Below are positions 19,669-30,300 of a stretch of DNA of 64,000 nt, one piece after another. The position numbers and the translations under genes are program-made. The stretch spans positions 78,206 to 142,205 of the forward strand of contig JADGRQ010000008.1 of NCBI GenBank assembly GCA_017880775.1, read 5' to 3'. Each line of letters begins with the position of its first letter. Positions within the stretch are counted from its first letter, which is position 1. This DNA comes from Burkholderiales bacterium. Its GTDB lineage: Bacteria > Pseudomonadota > Gammaproteobacteria > Burkholderiales > SG8-39. Under the pieces are notes generated by a model. That model was not told the origin of the DNA and made no database searches. It saw only the letters and a list, made by a program, of their open reading frames with translations.

Positions 19669-20168
19669 GTGCGTTCTTCCTCGACCATGACCAGGCGCGT
19701 GCCGGCGAGCCGGTCGTGCAGGAACTGGCGGTCGCGGTCGAACAGCGCCCAGCCCAGGCCGGTCCCGCAGACCGCGAACGTGGCAAGCGCCAGCAGCGGA
19801 TTGCGCATTACCCACGCCGCAGCGATTGCGCCGCACGCCGCGCCGACGCTCAAGGAAGCCCAGGCAAAGCGCAGCAGCGCAGCGCGCGCGGAGAGCCGTC
19901 CCCCGTCGCGAGCCACCACGCGCATGCGCCATGCCTTCATCGCCAGCGTCTGCCCGCCGCGCAGCCAGCACCACAGGAAGTATGCGGCGAACATCAGCAG
20001 CAGGTAGGCCTGCAGCGCATGGCGCTGCCAGCTTCCGGCCGTGACCGGCCCTCCTGCCGCGAACTGGAACAGCGAGGTCGCGACGAAGGCGACGGCGAAC
20101 AGCAGCACGCCTTCGTACAGCATCGCAGCGAAACGCCGCAGCAGGCTCGGCGTCGGCGGTTCGCTCAA
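19665..20168 (-). CDS. RDD-family membrane protein
   Basis: The 167-residue protein shows the RDD pattern. RRFAAMLYEGVLLFAVAF holds the first Arg and a helix, GQTLAMKAWRMRVV is the second conserved block, and DRDRQFLHDRLAGTRLV closes with the second Asp pair. Four hydrophobic helices are visible. RDD proteins are small inner-membrane proteins of mostly unknown role; some act in ion transport. It is last in the minus-strand operon sigma - DUF3619 - DUF3106 - RDD, a recurring order in betaproteobacteria. Confidence 0.88.
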   Translation of the reverse strand: MSEPPTPSLLRRFAAMLYEGVLLFAVAFVATSLFQFAAGGPVTAGSWQRHALQAYLLLMFAAYFLWCWLRGGQTLAMKAWRMRVVARDGGRLSARAALLRFAWASLSVGAACGAIAAAWVMRNPLLALATFAVCGTGLGWALFDRDRQFLHDRLAGTRLVMVEEERT

Positions 20169-20177
20169 CGCCTTGGC

Positions 20178-20765
20178 TTAGTGGCCTGGATTGGGGGCGA
20201 GCGCGCCCGGGGCGCTGTCCGGCCTGGCGGTCTTTCTGGACGGCCGTTTGGGCGGGGTCGCCGGCTTCTGCTCGGCTGCCTTCGCGGCAAAACTGCGCTT
20301 CTCTTGCTCGGGCAGCGCCCGATATTCCTCCCACTGCGCCTGCAGCTCCTTCTTCTTGTCCGGCGGCAGCGCGACGACATTGTTGCGGTAGTTGTTGCGC
20401 GCGACGGCGCGCTGCTCGGGCGTGAGCTTGGCCCAGCGGTCCATGCGCGTCTGGATGCGGCGCTGCTCCCTCGCAGTCATCGTCGGAAAGCGCTTGGCGA
20501 TGCCCACCCATTTGACGCGCGGCTGGCGATCCATTTTGTCCCACTCGGACTTGAGCGGCGCCAGGATTTGCTGCTGATCGGCGGTCAACGCGGCCCACGC
20601 GGGCCCCTTGAGGGGCGCGGCAGCCTCCGCGGTTGTGACGCTCACGAGTGCCGCAAGCGCGACCAGGCCGCACGCAAATGTCCGGGCGAACGCGCGCGCG
20701 CCCGGCAAGCGAGGTCGCAGTAAGGCCGAAGGCGCGCTCAGAACGAGGATCGCCTCTTCAGCCAT
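20178..20765 (-). CDS. DUF3106-type exported protein
   Basis: The protein of up to 195 residues has a hydrophobic export segment (ARTFACGLVALAALVSV, then TTAEA). The mature part is Trp-, Arg- and Lys-rich, with the DUF3106 pattern WAALTADQQQILAPLKSEW, KWVGIAKRFPTMTAREQRRI and WAKLTPEQRAVAR. A basic tail follows. The repeats of LT-x-x-Q recall periplasmic CpxP/Spy-like helical proteins, so an envelope-stress role is possible. A TTG at 20708 would give a more normal signal peptide (start MPGARAFAR). The annotated start overlaps the previous gene by 28 bases. It lies in the ECF sigma operon. Confidence 0.8.
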   Translation of the reverse strand: MAEEAILVLSAPSALLRPRLPGARAFARTFACGLVALAALVSVTTAEAAAPLKGPAWAALTADQQQILAPLKSEWDKMDRQPRVKWVGIAKRFPTMTAREQRRIQTRMDRWAKLTPEQRAVARNNYRNNVVALPPDKKKELQAQWEEYRALPEQEKRSFAAKAAEQKPATPPKRPSRKTARPDSAPGALAPNPGH

Positions 20766-21121
20766 GCCTCGAATCCCTTGTCCAGGTAGGCTTCGGGAGG
20801 AAGCTCGTCGGTGAGCAGCTGCACGTCGATCTCCTCAACTTCCGCCACGCGCACGCTCTGCTGCCAGCCCCAGATGGCGAGCAGGCCGAACACCAGCACC
20901 GCGACCGGGACCAGCACGCGCAGCGAGAATCCGGACGGCCCGCCGAACTGGCTAAACACGTTGCCGCCCCATACCAGACCCGACACCTGCGCGGGCTCGA
21001 GCTTCTGGCGAGAGAGGGCGTACTCGCGCGCAGCGCGCAGCCGTTCCGCGATGGGCGCATCGAACGGGGCCCCCTCGTTGAGAGCCTTGCGCAGCTTGTT
21101 GCCGAATTGCAATTCGTTCAT
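20738..21121 (-). CDS. DUF3619-type membrane protein, possible anti-sigma factor
   Basis: The 127-residue protein starts MNELQFGNKLRKALNEGA; the longer ORF is not needed. The N-terminal cytoplasmic half has a helix with LRAAREYALSRQK. One membrane helix follows (VLVPVAVLVFGLLAIWG), then a short periplasmic tail with EIDVQLLTDELPPEAYLDKG. A cytoplasmic domain plus a single helix directly downstream of an ECF sigma gene (16-base gap) is the architecture of a small anti-sigma factor. No classic zinc-binding (HxxxCxxC) motif is present. This role is inference. Confidence 0.8.
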   Translation of the reverse strand: MNELQFGNKLRKALNEGAPFDAPIAERLRAAREYALSRQKLEPAQVSGLVWGGNVFSQFGGPSGFSLRVLVPVAVLVFGLLAIWGWQQSVRVAEVEEIDVQLLTDELPPEAYLDKGFEAWLKRRSSF

Positions 21122-21137
21122 TTTCGTACCCTTCGCG

Positions 21138-21707
21138 TCAAAGAGTGATGCCTTTCGAGCGAAGCGCGGCCGCCAGCGCATGTGCCGCCCGCGAGCAGTG
21201 CGTCTTCACGCTGCCCTGCGAACAACCCATAGCGATGGCGGTCTCCGCGACATCGAGTTCCTCCCAGTAACGCATCAGGAAGGCCTCGCGTTGACGGGGT
21301 GGCAGCTTCGCTACCTCTTGTTCAATTATTTCAAGGAGTTGAGATCTTTCCAACTGCCTCGGCGGAGCCTCTTCGAATTCCGACCGAGGGGCGACCTCCA
21401 GGGATTCCAAGGGGTCATGCTCGTCGCCTTCGTCGCGTCCGCCCGAAAGCGACGACAGCAGCGTGGTCCACAACGAGCGCACCTTACTGCGGCGGAAGAA
21501 ATCGCGGATCGCATTCTGCAGGATGCGCTGGAACAGCATCGGCAATTCGTCGGTCGGCTTGTCGCCGTATTTTTCCGCGAGCCGGAGCATCGCATCCTGC
21601 ACGATGTCGAGCGCCGCCTCGTTCTCTCGCACGGCGAACATGGCCTGCCTGTATGCGCGTCGTTCGACGTTGCCGAGAAAAGCCGACAGTTCGTTGCGTG
21701 TCGCCAA
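21138..21707 (-). CDS. ECF-type RNA polymerase sigma factor
   Basis: The 189-residue protein has sigma region 2 (RRAYRQAMFAVRENEAALDI and VQDAMLRLAEKY). A charged linker with many Glu/Asp comes next, then region 4 (LPPRQREAFLMRYWEELDVA, MGCSQGSVKTHCSRA). The start is TTG at 21707 because AAGGAG lies seven bases before it and no ATG fits. Such sigmas redirect RNA polymerase to envelope or stress genes. It leads an operon with a DUF3619 protein, a periplasmic DUF3106 protein and an RDD protein, and is divergent from ilvB. The signal it senses is unknown. Confidence 0.9.
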   Translation of the reverse strand: MATRNELSAFLGNVERRAYRQAMFAVRENEAALDIVQDAMLRLAEKYGDKPTDELPMLFQRILQNAIRDFFRRSKVRSLWTTLLSSLSGGRDEGDEHDPLESLEVAPRSEFEEAPPRQLERSQLLEIIEQEVAKLPPRQREAFLMRYWEELDVAETAIAMGCSQGSVKTHCSRAAHALAAALRSKGITL

Positions 21708-21851
21708 GGGCGCTCCTTGCCGCCTTGCACAGCGTTTGTAGTTCTTTTAACGATGGTAGCAAATCCGCTCGGAAAGTGCTGTTCTTCGTCTTGACCGCAG
21801 CGCAACAAGTCGTTACTGTTCAACGTTTTCGGTCGCTTCCCGGTCACCATC

Positions 21852-23576
21852 ATGGATCGCATCAGAACCACTGAGCTCACCGGCGCGGAAATCGTCGTGC
21901 GCTGCCTCCAGGAGGAGGGCGTCGAGTACGTCTTCGGCTATCCGGGCGGCGCCGTGCTGTACATCTACGACGAGCTGTTCAAGCAGGACAAGGTCAAGCA
22001 CGTCCTGGTGCGCCACGAGCAGGGCGCGGCGCACGCTGCGGACGGCTATTCGCGCGCCTCGCACAAGATCGGCGTCTGCCTGGTCACCTCCGGCCCCGGC
22101 GTCACCAACGCGGTCACCGGCATCGCCACGGCGTACATGGACTCGATTCCGATGGTGATCATTACCGGCCAGGTGCCGACGCCGGCGATCGGGCTGGATG
22201 CGTTCCAGGAGGTCGATACGGTCGGAATCACGCGTCCCTGCGTGAAGCACAATTTCCTGGTCAAGGATGTGCGCATGCTTGCGGCGACGATGAAGAAGGC
22301 GTTTTACATCGCCACCTCGGGGCGCCCGGGACCGGTGCTGGTCGACATCCCGAAGGACGTAACCAACCAGAAGACCGAGTTCCAGTATCCCGAGGAAATC
22401 TCGCTGCGTTCGTACAACCCGGTGCGCAAGGGTCACAGCGGGCAAATCAAGAAGGCCGCACAGCTGATGCTCGATGCAAAACGCCCGATGATCTACACCG
22501 GCGGCGGCGTGGTGCTGTCGAACGCATCGACGCAGCTGACCGAGCTGGTGCGCCTGCTCGGCTATCCGTGCACCAACACGCTGATGGGCCTGGGTGCCTA
22601 CCCCGCAACCGACCCGCAGTTCCTCGGCATGCTCGGTATGCACGGCACTTATGAAGCCAACATGGCGATGCAGAACTGCGACGTGCTGCTGGCAATCGGC
22701 GCGCGCTTCGACGACCGCGTGATCGGCAATCCGGCGCACTTCGCGCAGAACCCGCGCAAGATCGTGCATATCGACATCGATCCGTCGTCGATCTCCAAGC
22801 GCGTCAAGGTCGACGTGCCGATCGTCGGGCAGGTGTCCGACGTGCTCGAAGAGCTGATCAGGCTGCTCAGGGCGAGCGCGCAGAAACCGGACCCGCAGGC
22901 GCTTGCGGCATGGTGGAAGCAGATCGGCGAATGGCGCGGCCGCGACTGCCTCAAGTACGACCGATCGTCCCGGATCATCAAGCCGCAGTTCGTGATCGAG
23001 AAGCTCTACGAGGTCACCGGCGGAGAGGCGATCGTCACCTCCGACGTCGGCCAGCACCAGATGTGGGCGGCGCAGTTCTACAAATTCGACAAGCCGCGGC
23101 GCTGGATCAATTCAGGCGGCCTCGGCACCATGGGCTTCGGCCTGCCTGCCGCGATGGGCGCGCGCATGGCCAACCCCGGCGCGGTGGTCGCCTGCGTGAC
23201 CGGCGAGTCGAGCATCCAGATGTGCCTGCAGGAACTGTCCACCTGCAAGCAGTATCGCCTGCCGATCAAGATCATCAACCTAAACAACAAGTACATGGGC
23301 ATGGTGCGGCAGTGGCAGCAGTTTTTCCACGGCAACCGCTATTCCGAGTCCTACATGGACGCGCTGCCGGACTTCGTCAAGCTCGCCGAAGGCTACGGCC
23401 ATCGCGGCGTGCTGGTGGACAAGCCGGCCGACGTCGAGCCCGCGCTGCGCGACGCGTTCGGACGCACCGACGAGCTGGTGTTTCTCGATTTCATCACCGA
23501 CCAGACCGAAAACGTCTACCCGATGGTGCCCGGCGGCAAGGGCATCAGCGAGATGATCCTCGCCGAGGATCTTTAA
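21852..23576 (+). CDS. ilvB: Acetolactate synthase large subunit
   Basis: The 574-residue ThDP enzyme makes acetolactate and acetohydroxybutyrate in Val/Leu/Ile synthesis. It has TGAEIVVRCLQEEGVEYVFG with the catalytic Glu region further on (VRHEQGAAHAADGYSRAS). The FAD/middle domain follows, then the ThDP-binding part near VTGESSIQMCLQELSTC and NLNNKYMGMVRQWQQF. The ThDP motif begins G-E-S where G-(D/E)-G is more usual. This may be lineage variation and is noted only. The small subunit gene follows after four bases. It is the first gene of ilvB-ilvH-ilvC. Confidence 0.96.
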   Translation: MDRIRTTELTGAEIVVRCLQEEGVEYVFGYPGGAVLYIYDELFKQDKVKHVLVRHEQGAAHAADGYSRASHKIGVCLVTSGPGVTNAVTGIATAYMDSIPMVIITGQVPTPAIGLDAFQEVDTVGITRPCVKHNFLVKDVRMLAATMKKAFYIATSGRPGPVLVDIPKDVTNQKTEFQYPEEISLRSYNPVRKGHSGQIKKAAQLMLDAKRPMIYTGGGVVLSNASTQLTELVRLLGYPCTNTLMGLGAYPATDPQFLGMLGMHGTYEANMAMQNCDVLLAIGARFDDRVIGNPAHFAQNPRKIVHIDIDPSSISKRVKVDVPIVGQVSDVLEELIRLLRASAQKPDPQALAAWWKQIGEWRGRDCLKYDRSSRIIKPQFVIEKLYEVTGGEAIVTSDVGQHQMWAAQFYKFDKPRRWINSGGLGTMGFGLPAAMGARMANPGAVVACVTGESSIQMCLQELSTCKQYRLPIKIINLNNKYMGMVRQWQQFFHGNRYSESYMDALPDFVKLAEGYGHRGVLVDKPADVEPALRDAFGRTDELVFLDFITDQTENVYPMVPGGKGISEMILAEDL

Positions 23577-23580
23577 CGCG

Positions 23581-25135
<1,555 letters not shown>

Positions 25136-25162
25136 CCGGTCGCGAACCAGCGGGAGCGCAAG

Positions 25163-25816
25163 CTGAATCCGGCGTACCCCCATCCGCTGATCGCCCGCGA
25201 GGGCTGGCCCTTCCTCGCGGCGGCGGTCCTGATTGCGGTGGTCGTCGCGATCCTCGCGGGGTGGTGGTCGCTGCCGTTCTGGCTGGCCGCGCTGTTCATG
25301 CTGCAGTTCTTTCGCGATCCGGCGCGCCAGGCGCCCGCAGATCCGCGCGCGGTGCTCGCGCCCGCCGACGGCCGCATCGTCGCGGTCGGCAAGGCGCGCG
25401 ATCCGTTCCTCGAGCGCGACGCGACCAAGGTGAGCGTGTTCATGAACGTGTTCAACGTGCATTCGAACCGCTCTCCGGTGGATGGTACCGTGAAGCAGGC
25501 TTGGTATCGCGCCGGCAGCTTCGTAAACGCCGATCTCGATAAGGCGTCGCTGGAGAACGAGCGCAATGCGCTGTGGCTGCGCACGCGCAGCGGGCAGGAC
25601 GTGACTTGCGTGCAGGTCGCCGGCCTGGTCGCGCGCCGGATCCTGTGCTACGTCGCTGCGGGCGCGGAGCTCGCGCGCGGCCAGCGCTTCGGCTTCATCC
25701 GCTTCGGCTCGCGCGTTGACCTGTACCTGCCGCTCGACGCCGAGTTGAAGGCAGCGCTCGGCGACAAGGTGGCCGCCGGGGAGACCATCATCGCTTTGCT
25801 TGCCGGGCATGACTGA
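25163..25816 (+). CDS. psd: Phosphatidylserine decarboxylase (short proenzyme)
   Basis: The product of about 217 residues reads [20 protein letters not shown], a membrane N-terminus, then [36 protein letters not shown] and the self-cleavage region [14 protein letters not shown]. There the serine of FGS becomes the pyruvoyl group. It makes phosphatidylethanolamine. No ATG fits the conserved N-terminus. CTG at 25163 with GGGAG six bases upstream is the best candidate, while the first GTG (25238) would cut into the membrane helix. The pssA start overlaps its end, so the two phospholipid enzymes are coupled. Confidence 0.9.
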   Translation: MNPAYPHPLIAREGWPFLAAAVLIAVVVAILAGWWSLPFWLAALFMLQFFRDPARQAPADPRAVLAPADGRIVAVGKARDPFLERDATKVSVFMNVFNVHSNRSPVDGTVKQAWYRAGSFVNADLDKASLENERNALWLRTRSGQDVTCVQVAGLVARRILCYVAAGAELARGQRFGFIRFGSRVDLYLPLDAELKAALGDKVAAGETIIALLAGHD

Positions 25817-26579
25817 GTATCCCGAGCCGCGCCCGGGAGGGCCGTTGCGCCGCCGGGGGATCTATCTCCTGCCGAACCTGTTCACCACCGCGGCGCTGTT
25901 CGCCGGCTTCTACGCCATCGTGCAGGCGATGAACGCGCGATTCGAAGTCGCGGCCGTGGCGATCTACGTGGCGATGGTGCTCGATGGCCTGGACGGCCGC
26001 GTGGCACGCTGGACGCGCACGCAAAGCGAGTTCGGCGCCGAGTATGACAGCCTGTCGGACATGGTGTCCTTCGGCGCGGCGCCGGCGCTGGTGATGTACG
26101 AATGGGCGCTCAAAGGCATGGGCAAGCTCGGGTGGATCGCGGCCTTCGTGTACTGCGCGGGCACGGCGCTGCGTCTGGCGCGCTTCAACACCAACATCGA
26201 CGTGGTGGACAAGCGCTACTTCCAGGGGCTGCCGAGCCCGGCGGCCGCGGCGCTGGTGGCGGGCTTCGTCTGGGTGAGTGACGATTTCGGCATCGAGCGC
26301 TTCGACTGGATCCAGTACATCGCGTGGACGGTCACCATGTATGCCGGCATCACCATGGTGACGAACGTGCCGTTCTACAGCTTCAAGGACATCAACTTCA
26401 GGAAGAGCGTGCCGTTCTGGGCGGTGCTGGTGATCGTCGCCGGCATGACGGTGATCTCGATCAAGCCGCCGGTGATCCTGTTCCTGCTGTTCGCCGCGTA
26501 TGGCCTGCACGGATATGTTCTGCTGTTCGTGCGCACGCGCAGACGCCCGCCCGCGGCGCCGCCCGCAGCGGCGCCCTAG
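25809..26579 (+). CDS. pssA: CDP-diacylglycerol-serine O-phosphatidyltransferase
   Basis: The product of about 256 residues has the CDP-alcohol phosphotransferase motif as [20 protein letters not shown] followed by YDSLSD. All catalytic aspartates and the Gly/Arg are present. Seven or eight hydrophobic helices are visible ([32 protein letters not shown]). A Pro/Ala-rich tail follows ([13 protein letters not shown]). It makes phosphatidylserine, the substrate of the preceding decarboxylase. The ATG at 25809 lies inside the psd stop region; TTG at 25800 is an alternative. In related genomes leuA usually follows nearby. Here a 20-kb secretion locus intervenes. Confidence 0.94.
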   Translation: MTEYPEPRPGGPLRRRGIYLLPNLFTTAALFAGFYAIVQAMNARFEVAAVAIYVAMVLDGLDGRVARWTRTQSEFGAEYDSLSDMVSFGAAPALVMYEWALKGMGKLGWIAAFVYCAGTALRLARFNTNIDVVDKRYFQGLPSPAAAALVAGFVWVSDDFGIERFDWIQYIAWTVTMYAGITMVTNVPFYSFKDINFRKSVPFWAVLVIVAGMTVISIKPPVILFLLFAAYGLHGYVLLFVRTRRRPPAAPPAAAP

Positions 26580-26637
26580 GGATTTAGCAGACGTTGCTAC
26601 TACGCACTTCGGCCTGGCCCGGGCGCCGTGCAGGCGC

Positions 26638-27351
26638 TCAGATGCCGCACTCCAGGTCCCCAGCCTTGCCCAATCCCCTGCCGAAAGTCACGCCGCTGGT
26701 CGCCTGCGGCGGCAACAGCACGCGAACGCCCCGGTTCGCGGGAACCTGTACTGGCGCGGACGTGGGCGACGCGACGAAACCGAACTGCCCCACCGCGAAC
26801 TCACTCGAACCGCCCTGGGACGTGACCACGATGCGGCCGTCGGCAACGTCTACATGCAATCCGTCCGCCGGCGGTGCGCCGCTGGGCGTCGGAATTTTGG
26901 CGCAGTCGCCGTCGCAAAACAGCATGCCGAAATTCGTTCCGCGGATGCCGATGGTGGCGCTCGACGCGGTGTATTTCACGCGCTCGGGGTTGCGGCGGCC
27001 AACCAAGCCCGTGATGCTTCGCAGCCCGCCCTTGATGAGCGAAAGGAAGACGTTGTCGTTCTCGGGCGCCCGTTCGTCGTAGCGGAAGGTGTTGATCCTG
27101 AGCTGGGTGCCCGGCCGCAGCACCACTTCGGTCCCGTCCGTGAACTTGACGCGCGCGAAGCTGTTCTCCGAGGTCAGCAGCAGATCGCCCTCGCTCACAT
27201 CGGACTTGGTCGAGAGAATGCGCGAATGCCCTTCCGCGTTGCGCGCGATGACCGCTCCGGAAAGATTGGTCACCTCCCCCGACCGTGCCGACGCCGCCTC
27301 CGGCGCCAGCGCTGCCAGAAGCACGAGAAGGCTAACCGCAACGCGGAACAC
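26638..27351 (-). CDS. Exported FecR-domain protein of the two-partner secretion locus
   Basis: The 237-residue protein has a signal peptide (MFRVAVSLLVLLAALAPEAA, then SA-RSG). The FecR beta domain follows: GEVTNLSGAVIARNAEGH, DVSEGDLLLTSENSFARVKF, TDGTEVVLRPGTQLRI and the family motif SATIGIRGTNFGMLFC. It ends DLECGI with one of few cysteines. It starts 20 bases inside the 3' end of tpsA, so it belongs to the same transcript. It shares the TIGIRGT motif with the protein at 10.2 kb. A periplasmic or surface accessory role is inferred; no sigma factor lies nearby. Confidence 0.82.
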   Translation of the reverse strand: MFRVAVSLLVLLAALAPEAASARSGEVTNLSGAVIARNAEGHSRILSTKSDVSEGDLLLTSENSFARVKFTDGTEVVLRPGTQLRINTFRYDERAPENDNVFLSLIKGGLRSITGLVGRRNPERVKYTASSATIGIRGTNFGMLFCDGDCAKIPTPSGAPPADGLHVDVADGRIVVTSQGGSSEFAVGQFGFVASPTSAPVQVPANRGVRVLLPPQATSGVTFGRGLGKAGDLECGI

Positions 27352-30300
27352 GCCGCTTCCTCGTGGCCGAGCCGTCGTCGTTCTGGGTCGAGCCGCTCGA
27401 TGTTTCTTGTTTCTTGTCGGAGTCTTCCGCTGAGGGCGGCGGCGGCGTCTGCGGTTGCGCAGGCGGCAGCACCTGGGGCGGCTGCACCTGCGACAGCACC
27501 ACCTGCGGCAGATCCAGATTTTCGACGAGCACTGGGGCTAGGATGGTAACGCTGACCGACGAGCCGAACAGGCCGGTGGCCGCAAGGACCGGCGGAGAGG
27601 AGAATGGATCGGTCGTGAGCACGGCGCACCCGGTGCAGCTGAAGCCATTCATGACCACCGGACCCGTGGCAATGATGCCGGCGTTCGCGTCAGGGCCGAT
27701 GCCCGGCAGCAAGGTGACCTTGCCGGAACCCGCGTTGATCGTCGCGCCACCGGCGCCCGCCGCGATAAGCGCGTGGCTGCCCGAACTGGCGTCGAGCATT
27801 ACGGTGCCTCCGGTAATCGAGATCCCATTCGCCCTGACGTCGACCGGAGAGGCCCCGGGCGTGACCGTCACGCCTCCGCCTACGTTAACCACGAGGTTGC
27901 CGCCCGAGACCGTGAAGCTGTTGGCGAAATCGATGGAAGAACCGTTCAAGACGACCTGGCCGAGGGTTAGCGACACCGCGCCGTCGACCATAATCGGGCT
28001 GCCATTGAGGATCAGCGTCCCGGCGGTGATCCTACCCAGTTCCGTGTTCGACAGCCCGAAGCCGCTCGCGCCCCCACCGAGGGTGACGATGCCCCCGGAA
28101 GTATTGTTCAACACCACCGTTCCCGCGCCCGCGTTGACGGTACCGCCGATGTTCATGTCGCCACCAAACAGGCTCACGAGCCCGCCGCCACCCGTTATGG
28201 TGGAACCGCCAACGACGTTGAGCAGGCCGGTCCCCGCGCTCGCGGTCAGCGCGCCCGCGCCGGAACTGACGTTCGCGCCCACGCTCAAGACCGCGCCGAA
28301 GAGGCCGAGATTCCCTCCGGCGCTGATCGGCGCACCGACGCCAAAGCTACCCGTCGCCGACATCAACAGATCACCGCTCGCCCCGATCGGACCCGAGGTC
28401 GCGATCGCTCCGGTGTTGCCGATCGTGACCCCGCCGCCGGTCTGACTGACGCCGGCGACCGTCAAGAGCGGCGCGGCGTTGCCGAGCACGACCGCCCCGC
28501 TGCCGCTATTTGTCAGGTTCACGGTATTCACGAGGTTGCCCGAACCCAGGTTGAGGCCGCCGGTCGCGGCCGCCGCAAGCACATTCGCTTGGACTCCCCC
28601 CGCACCGCTTCCGATGGGCCCGCCGGCGTTGAGCGAAACGCTGCTGCCCGGCGCGCTTACTCCATTCAGGACGAATCCAGTGCCGTTGGTGAAGCTCACG
28701 TTGCCGCCGCTCGTGACCGCGCTGAAGCTGCCGACGGCGTTCGCATTGCCAAGCGTCGTCGTCCCGGTAGAGAAGGTATCCAGAACCGCGCTGCTGATGA
28801 TTCCCGCCGCCGACTCCGTGATGGTGCCGCCCAGCGCGGCGAGCGTAGCGTTGCCCGAGATCGCGGAAATGCCGCCCGATCCCAGAACCACTTTCCGGTC
28901 GGCGCTCACGAATACATCACCCAGCGACGCCGCCACGTTGGCGTTGATCAGGACGTCGCTTGCCGCGCCGAACGCTTCAAGGCTGACGTTGGCCGCATTG
29001 ATGCCAGCGCCGACCGTGATGCTGCCGTTGCCTGCATCCAGCGCCACCAGGTTGTTGCTCCCTGGCGCGGTGATGGCCCCGGTCGTCGTGATCGCGCCGG
29101 TGAGGTTCCGGACAGACACATCGCCGCCGCCGCCCTGGTTGATCCCGGATACGGTCAGCGTACCCGTCGAAGAAGTCAGCGCGATGTCGCCGACCCCGGT
29201 ATTCGTCGCGTTCACGGTGCTGAACGCATTACCGCTATTGGGAAGACCGGTGCCGCCCAGGGAACTGGTGATCAGCAGGCCGGTGCTCGTGATGGCACCG
29301 CTCTGGGAGATCGCGCCGCCCGCGGTGAGCGTGACGGGGTTCGCCCCGGTGCTGATGCCGGTCACGTTGAGCGCGCTCGCGTTGACCACCGTGACGGCGC
29401 CGCCCGCCGTGACGTCAAGATTGGCGATCTGGTTGCCGGTTCCAAGCAGGTTCATGGCCCCGCTTGAACTTGTAGTCAGCTGGCCGGTGCCAATCGAGGC
29501 CGTCGCGGGCTCGGTGATCGCACCCGTCGGGGCCGCAAGCGTGATAGCGCTCGCGGCGATCGAGTTGTTGATCGCCAGGCTGCCGCTCGATTGCGTGATC
29601 GAAAGCGTGCCGCCCATGTTGATGCTGCCGCCGGTCTGGCTGAAGCTTTGCGTGACGCCGAAAGTTCCTGAGCCCGACACGCTGCCGCCGGTCTGCTGAT
29701 ATCTCGCGGTGTTGAGGCTCGAGTTGATGCCGAGCGCTCCGACCGACATATTGAGCGTGCCGCTGCTCGACAAAGTATTGAGCGTCGTCGCGCCGCTCAC
29801 GAGATCGTAGTTGACCGTGGATCCCGGCGGAATGACAACCTGTGCGACGTTGGACGCGTCCGGCAGCGCTCCGCCCGCCCAGTTCGCGGCAACTGACCAG
29901 TTGCCCGACGCGCCGCCGGTCCAGGTCACGCTCGGTAGCTGTGTGATGTTTGCGCTGAGAACGGAACCGGACGCGGCAAGCGTATAGTTCGGCGCGTCCG
30001 CGCCAGCCAGCGTGAGCCCGTTGACCGTAACGAGATTGCCGGTGCCGACGTTGCGGTCGGCAAATGTTCCCGTTGCTGCCGCTGGATTGAGGCTGATCGC
30101 ATCACCCGCCACCGCTCCGCTGAGATTGGCGCCGCCCACGTTGAGCGTCGCCGTGGTATTGCCGTCGTAGACCTTGTTGTTGGCGGCGAGCCCGGCAGCG
30201 CTGATCGACTTCGGTGTGATCGTGCCCGCCGCGCTGTTGGTGAGCACCGAATAGTTGTTCCCGGCATTGCCGTCGTTCACCACGAACCCGCCGTTCACGT

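Noticed and set aside
18490..20673. 727-codon minus-strand frame
   Set aside because: Opposite lptG and out of frame with the RDD and DUF3106 genes; no signal peptide or motif.
21764..21805. Short ORF before ilvB as an attenuator peptide
   Set aside because: It has no run of Val, Leu or Ile codons (it ends KCCSSS) and no following terminator stem was found.
23199..23215. G-E-S in place of G-(D/E)-G in the ThDP motif of ilvB as a defect
   Set aside because: The rest of the motif is intact and such variants may be normal in the lineage; not enough to call a lesion without an alignment.
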